64,000 nucleotides of DNA, taken from NCBI GenBank assembly GCA_964542455.1, contig CAZIUC010000001.1:248001-312000 (forward strand). The letters are read 5' to 3'. Origin of the DNA: PFJX01 sp964542455 (GTDB lineage Bacteria; Pseudomonadota; Gammaproteobacteria; Burkholderiales; Thiobacillaceae). Positions 61,405 through 64,000 of this stretch are shown in pieces (the stretch's first letter is position 1; each line of letters opens with the position of its first letter). Both the position numbers and the translations under genes were made by a program. The notes under the pieces were generated by a model. That model was not told the origin of the DNA. It saw only the letters and a list, made by a program, of their open reading frames with translations, and did no database searches.

Positions 61405-62163
61405 ATGAACGAAAACCAAGCCTCCCCCATCCAGGTCATCGATCGCATGGCCGCCGTGCTCGACGCGCTCGCCGCGCAAGATGCCGGCGCCTCCCTGAAA
61501 ATCCTCGCGGCGGAAACCGGATTGCATCCGTCCACCGCCTTTCGCATCCTGGCTTCGCTGATCCAGCATGGCTTCGTCGTCCGCGACGAGGCCGGCCTCT
61601 ATCTGCTCGGCCCGCGCCTGCTGCAGCTGGCGGCGAAAGTGCGGGTGGGGCTGGACGTGCGCGCGGTGGCGCGAGCGGAAATGGAATGGCTGCGCGATCA
61701 GGTTGGCGAGACGGTGAATCTCACCGTGCGCCAGGGCGACGAGATGGTCTACGTCGAGCGGGTCACCTCCAACCGCATGATGCGGGTGGAACAAGTGATC
61801 GGCAGCCGCGCGCCGCTGCACGTCACCGCCGTCGGCAAGCTGATGTTGGGCGAGGTGGGTGCCGCCGCCACTCGCGACTACGCCCGCCGCACCCGTTTGC
61901 CCGCCTACACCGTCAATACCCGCCATGACATTCCACACCTGCTGGAAGACATCGGCATCAGCACGGCGCGCGGCTATGCGCTGGATGACGAGGAGGCGGA
62001 ACTGGGCGTGGGCTGCATCGGCGCCCTGGTGCGCGACGCCAGCGGCGCGGCGGTGGCCGGCCTGTCGGTTTCAGCGCCGATGGAGCGGCGCAAGATGGAT
62101 TGGGTGCCGCTGGTACAGGAAGCCGCGCGCCGCGTCTCGGCCAAACTGGGCTATGCGGGGTGA
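61405..62163 (+). CDS. IclR family transcriptional regulator
   Basis: A 252-residue IclR regulator. The N-terminal winged helix (about 8–70) includes LKILAAETGLHPSTAFRILASLIQHGFVVRD, and the effector domain (about 85–250) has QVGETVNLTVRQGDEMVYVERV, LHVTAVGKLMLGEV and AELGVGCIGALVRDASGAAVAGLSVS, including the conserved Cys. It is divergent from the transketolase–DUF1537–glcDEF operon and likely controls it, with a small organic acid as effector. The effector is not known. Confidence 0.92.
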   Translation: MNENQASPIQVIDRMAAVLDALAAQDAGASLKILAAETGLHPSTAFRILASLIQHGFVVRDEAGLYLLGPRLLQLAAKVRVGLDVRAVARAEMEWLRDQVGETVNLTVRQGDEMVYVERVTSNRMMRVEQVIGSRAPLHVTAVGKLMLGEVGAAATRDYARRTRLPAYTVNTRHDIPHLLEDIGISTARGYALDDEEAELGVGCIGALVRDASGAAVAGLSVSAPMERRKMDWVPLVQEAARRVSAKLGYAG

Positions 62164-62393
62164 TCCCGTGTTGACCAACAGCAGAGGCAGACATGTAGTG
62201 CCGGCTCACTTGCAACGGCAACTACCCCGCTCTCTCGCCGGCGCGTTTTCCTGAGAACCGACCGCGCTGCCGCTGGTTCGGTAGCCTGGAATCGTTCTGC
62301 TTGCTGGTCAGTGCCATCAGAAAGGTGGTGATATCTCCTCCTTACCGTAGACATCACAAACTTGTATATTAAAAACAATAACATACAATTCTA
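62164..62393. other. Spacer between IclR gene and bfd
   Basis: About 230 bp with no convincing gene. The last part (62355–62400) turns AT-rich toward the bfd promoter. Confidence 0.5.
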
Positions 62394-62423
62394 TTGACAT
62401 CGATTCTCATTTGTATGCAGAAT
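62394..62423 (+). promoter_or_regulatory. bfd promoter with overlapping Fur box
   Basis: A TTGACA -35 (62394–62399) and a CAGAAT -10 candidate (62418–62423), 18 bp apart, overlap a Fur-box-like sequence read on the minus strand at 62395–62412 (AAATGAGAATCGATGTCA). Iron-dependent repression of bfd–bfr is predicted. Confidence 0.6.
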
Positions 62424-62451
62424 GCATTCACCCAAACACGGAGACCACATC

Positions 62452-62652
62452 ATGTATGTCTGTGTCTGCCAGGCCGTGACCGAACGCCAGGTTCGCGAAG
62501 CGGTGGCGCAAGGTGTCACTTCCATGCGCGGGCTGCGCGAGCAACTCGGCGTAGCCTCGGAATGCGGGCGCTGCGCCCGCTGCGCCCGCGGCATCCTCAA
62601 GGCCTGTGGCAACTGTCCACGCCAAGAGGACAGACTGGCCGCCGCCGCCTGA
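62452..62652 (+). CDS. bfd: Bacterioferritin-associated ferredoxin
   Basis: A 66-residue [2Fe-2S] protein that delivers electrons to bacterioferritin to release stored iron. The four Cys ligands are in MYVCVCQAVTER and GRCARCARGI (Cys4, Cys6, Cys38, Cys41 by count). Start ATG 62452 follows a Fur box promoter. bfr lies 101 bp downstream, the standard pair. It is similar to Bfd of E. coli (64 residues). Confidence 0.93.
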   Translation: MYVCVCQAVTERQVREAVAQGVTSMRGLREQLGVASECGRCARCARGILKACGNCPRQEDRLAAAA

Positions 62653-62753
62653 TTCGCTGACAATGCCGCCATGGCCCACTCATTAGCCAGTCCAGCAGGC
62701 AAGCCAAAGGCCCGCCGGAACGACACCCTCTCTTTCATTCATCGGAGTGTTCC

Positions 62754-63233
62754 ATGAAAGGCGACAAGAAAGTGATCCAGTATCTGAACAAGGCCCTTAC
62801 GGTCGAACTGACCGCGATCAACCAATATTTTCTGCATGCGCGCATGTACAAAAATTGGGGCTTGATCGCCCTCGGCAAGCATGAGTACGAAGAGTCAATC
62901 GAGGAAATGCACCACGCCGACAAGCTGATCGAGCGCATTCTGTTCCTGGAAGGGCTGCCCAATGTACAAGACCTGGGCAAGCTGATGATCGGCGAGGATG
63001 TGCCGGAATGTCTGGCCTGCGACCTCAAACTGGAGCACACCGGTCATGCGCTCTATACGGAAGCCATCGCCTATTGTGAGTCGGTGAAGGACTATGTTTC
63101 GCGGGAGCTGCTGGCGAGCATCCAGACGGATACCGAGGAGCACATCGATTACCTGGAAACCCAGATCGAACTGGTGGAGAAGGTGGGCCTGCAGAACTAT
63201 CTGCAAACCGCGGTGGGTGGCATCGAGGGCTGA
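62754..63233 (+). CDS. bfr: Bacterioferritin
   Basis: A 159-residue iron storage protein of 24-mer bacterioferritin type. By alignment with E. coli Bfr, heme ligand Met52 is kept, as are ferroxidase residues Glu18, Glu51, His54, Glu94 and His130. At position 127 the E of the ExxH pair appears to be Thr (DTEEH instead of DEEGH), with Glu128 and Glu129 next to it. MKGDKKVIQYLNKALTVELTAINQYFLHARMYKNWG is the standard N-terminus. A terminator follows. Conclusions about residue 127 rest on hand counting. Confidence 0.95.
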   Translation: MKGDKKVIQYLNKALTVELTAINQYFLHARMYKNWGLIALGKHEYEESIEEMHHADKLIERILFLEGLPNVQDLGKLMIGEDVPECLACDLKLEHTGHALYTEAIAYCESVKDYVSRELLASIQTDTEEHIDYLETQIELVEKVGLQNYLQTAVGGIEG

Positions 63234-63236
63234 CCG

Positions 63237-63286
63237 GAACCGGCAACGAAAAACGGGGCCGAGGCCCCGTTTTTTGTTGCCGGTTC
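63237..63286. terminator. Intrinsic terminator after bfr
   Basis: A 24-bp stem with one mismatch (63237–63260 and 63263–63286) and a 2-nt loop, with a T-run after the GC-rich stem. It lies a few bases after the bfr stop and could also act for the convergent chemotaxis gene. Confidence 0.9.
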
Positions 63287-63327
63287 GTGCCTGGTCCGTC
63301 TCGCGTCTGGCACGCGCGCATCGACAA

Positions 63328-64000
63328 TCAACCTAGGCGGAAACGCCCCACCAGTTCGTTCAACTGGCGGGCCAAGGCGACCAGTTCCTCGCTGACGCCA
63401 CGCGTTTCCACCGCTTCGTTGGCGGTGCGCTGGGCGATCTGGCCGATGCTGGCCATGCGTTGATCGACCGCGTCGGTCAACTCACCCTGGGTGCGTACCG
63501 ATTGCGCCATGTGGGCATTCAGCGCACGGATGTCGGCAACCCGGGTGGCGATGCGGTCGAGTCCCGCCACCGAGTTTTCCAGTTGCTGGCTGTGGCCGGC
63601 GGCGGTGTTCTGGGCGGTGTTCATCACCAGTACCGCGTGGCGCGCTTCCTGGCGCAGTTGCGTGACGATGTCCTCGATGTCGCGGGTGGATTTGTGCGAC
63701 AGATTCGCCAGTTTGCGCACTTCATCCGCCACCACCGCGAAGCCGCGCCCCATTTCACCGGCGCGGGCGGCTTCGATGGCGGCGTTGAGCGCCAGTAGAT
63801 TGGTCTGTTCGGCGATGCCCTTGATGACTTCCAGCACATTGCTGACCTCCTGGCTGCGCTGATCCAGGGCTTCGATCACCGTGCCGGCCTGGCCGATTTC
63901 CTGTACCAGACTGAAAATGCCGGCGATGGCTTCGCGCGTCATCTGCGTGCTGTTGCCGGCTTCCTGGTCCGCGGCCACGGAGGCCTCGGCGGTTTTCGCG
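63328..64000 (-). CDS. Methyl-accepting chemotaxis protein, 3' part
   Basis: C-terminal part of a chemoreceptor on the minus strand; the frame stays open to the edge of the window, so the start lies beyond base 64000. The signalling-tip hairpin is complete: IKGIAEQTNLLALNAAIEAARAGEMGRGFAVVADEVRKLA, the CheA/CheW-contacting segment, is followed by a coiled-coil with typical adaptation-helix composition and a short C-terminal end (RLG). No CheR-tethering pentapeptide is seen. Ligand domain and membrane segments are not in the window. Confidence 0.95.
   Translation of the reverse strand, partial: AKTAEASVAADQEAGNSTQMTREAIAGIFSLVQEIGQAGTVIEALDQRSQEVSNVLEVIKGIAEQTNLLALNAAIEAARAGEMGRGFAVVADEVRKLANLSHKSTRDIEDIVTQLRQEARHAVLVMNTAQNTAAGHSQQLENSVAGLDRIATRVADIRALNAHMAQSVRTQGELTDAVDQRMASIGQIAQRTANEAVETRGVSEELVALARQLNELVGRFRLG

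Noticed and set aside
59079..61928. 949-codon plus-strand open frame
   Set aside because: It lies antisense to the transketolase-like gene and runs into the IclR gene in another frame. The composition (Gly, His, Gln, Val rich) is typical of antisense frames in GC-rich DNA, and no domain is recognisable.

Overview
The window is GC-rich chromosomal DNA with densely packed genes and looks betaproteobacterial. Clues are the ffs–dnaX–ebfC–recR block, class II (B12-dependent) nrdJ with NrdR boxes, glcDEF, the rpmB–rpmG pair, bfd–bfr and several families of short GC-rich intergenic repeats. A Nitrosomonadales- or Rhodocyclales-like host is a guess from gene content; I could not test it.

Layout. 1–5.1 kb is housekeeping: the end of a DAHP synthase gene, SRP RNA, dnaX, ebfC, recR and purB. 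5.2–8.7 kb (minus strand) holds an acyl carrier protein, a lipoyl E2 acyltransferase and a fused E1 alpha-beta 2-oxoacid dehydrogenase, with no E3. Divergent from it are a GNAT-like acyltransferase and a polysaccharide deacetylase. From there to 43.2 kb lies a large surface-glycan locus. It contains an ABC exporter (Wzm/Wzt), GDP-fucose synthesis (gmd, fcl), at least seven GT2 genes, a GT4, a GT8-like protein, WbsX, an O-acyltransferase, a sulfotransferase, a sulfatase-fold enzyme, three deacetylase-like proteins and two methyltransferases. A compact GtrB/WecD/GtrA/GT-C/WecE module is predicted to make, flip and transfer a lipid-linked Fuc4NAc-type sugar. The housekeeping pair aroB–dgt sits inside the locus. 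Several glycan genes (about 10.7–14.1, 17.4–19.7, 21.9–24.8 and 25.9–26.8 kb) are visibly AT-richer than their neighbours, as expected for exchanged O-antigen DNA.

43.2–50.3 kb carries xthA, nrdJ, a Fic protein, a DUF4332 protein and a DsbA/DsbB-like pair. 50.4–53.8 kb holds a PAS-GGDEF-EAL-CZB protein, rpmG, rpmB and radC. 53.8–62.2 kb is a catabolic-looking operon (transketolase-like enzyme, DUF1537 acid-sugar kinase, glcD, glcE, glcF) with a divergent IclR regulator. The window ends with a Fur-box-preceded bfd–bfr pair and the 3' part of a chemotaxis receptor gene.

Points worth most attention: the ACP/E2/E1 locus facing a deacetylase and acyltransferase; the transketolase–DUF1537–glcDEF operon; the Fuc4NAc lipid-carrier module; a palindromic repeat inserted in frame in glcF; and a sulfatase-fold protein with Thr in place of the formylglycine Cys. 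No tRNA, CRISPR array, complete insertion sequence or prophage was seen.
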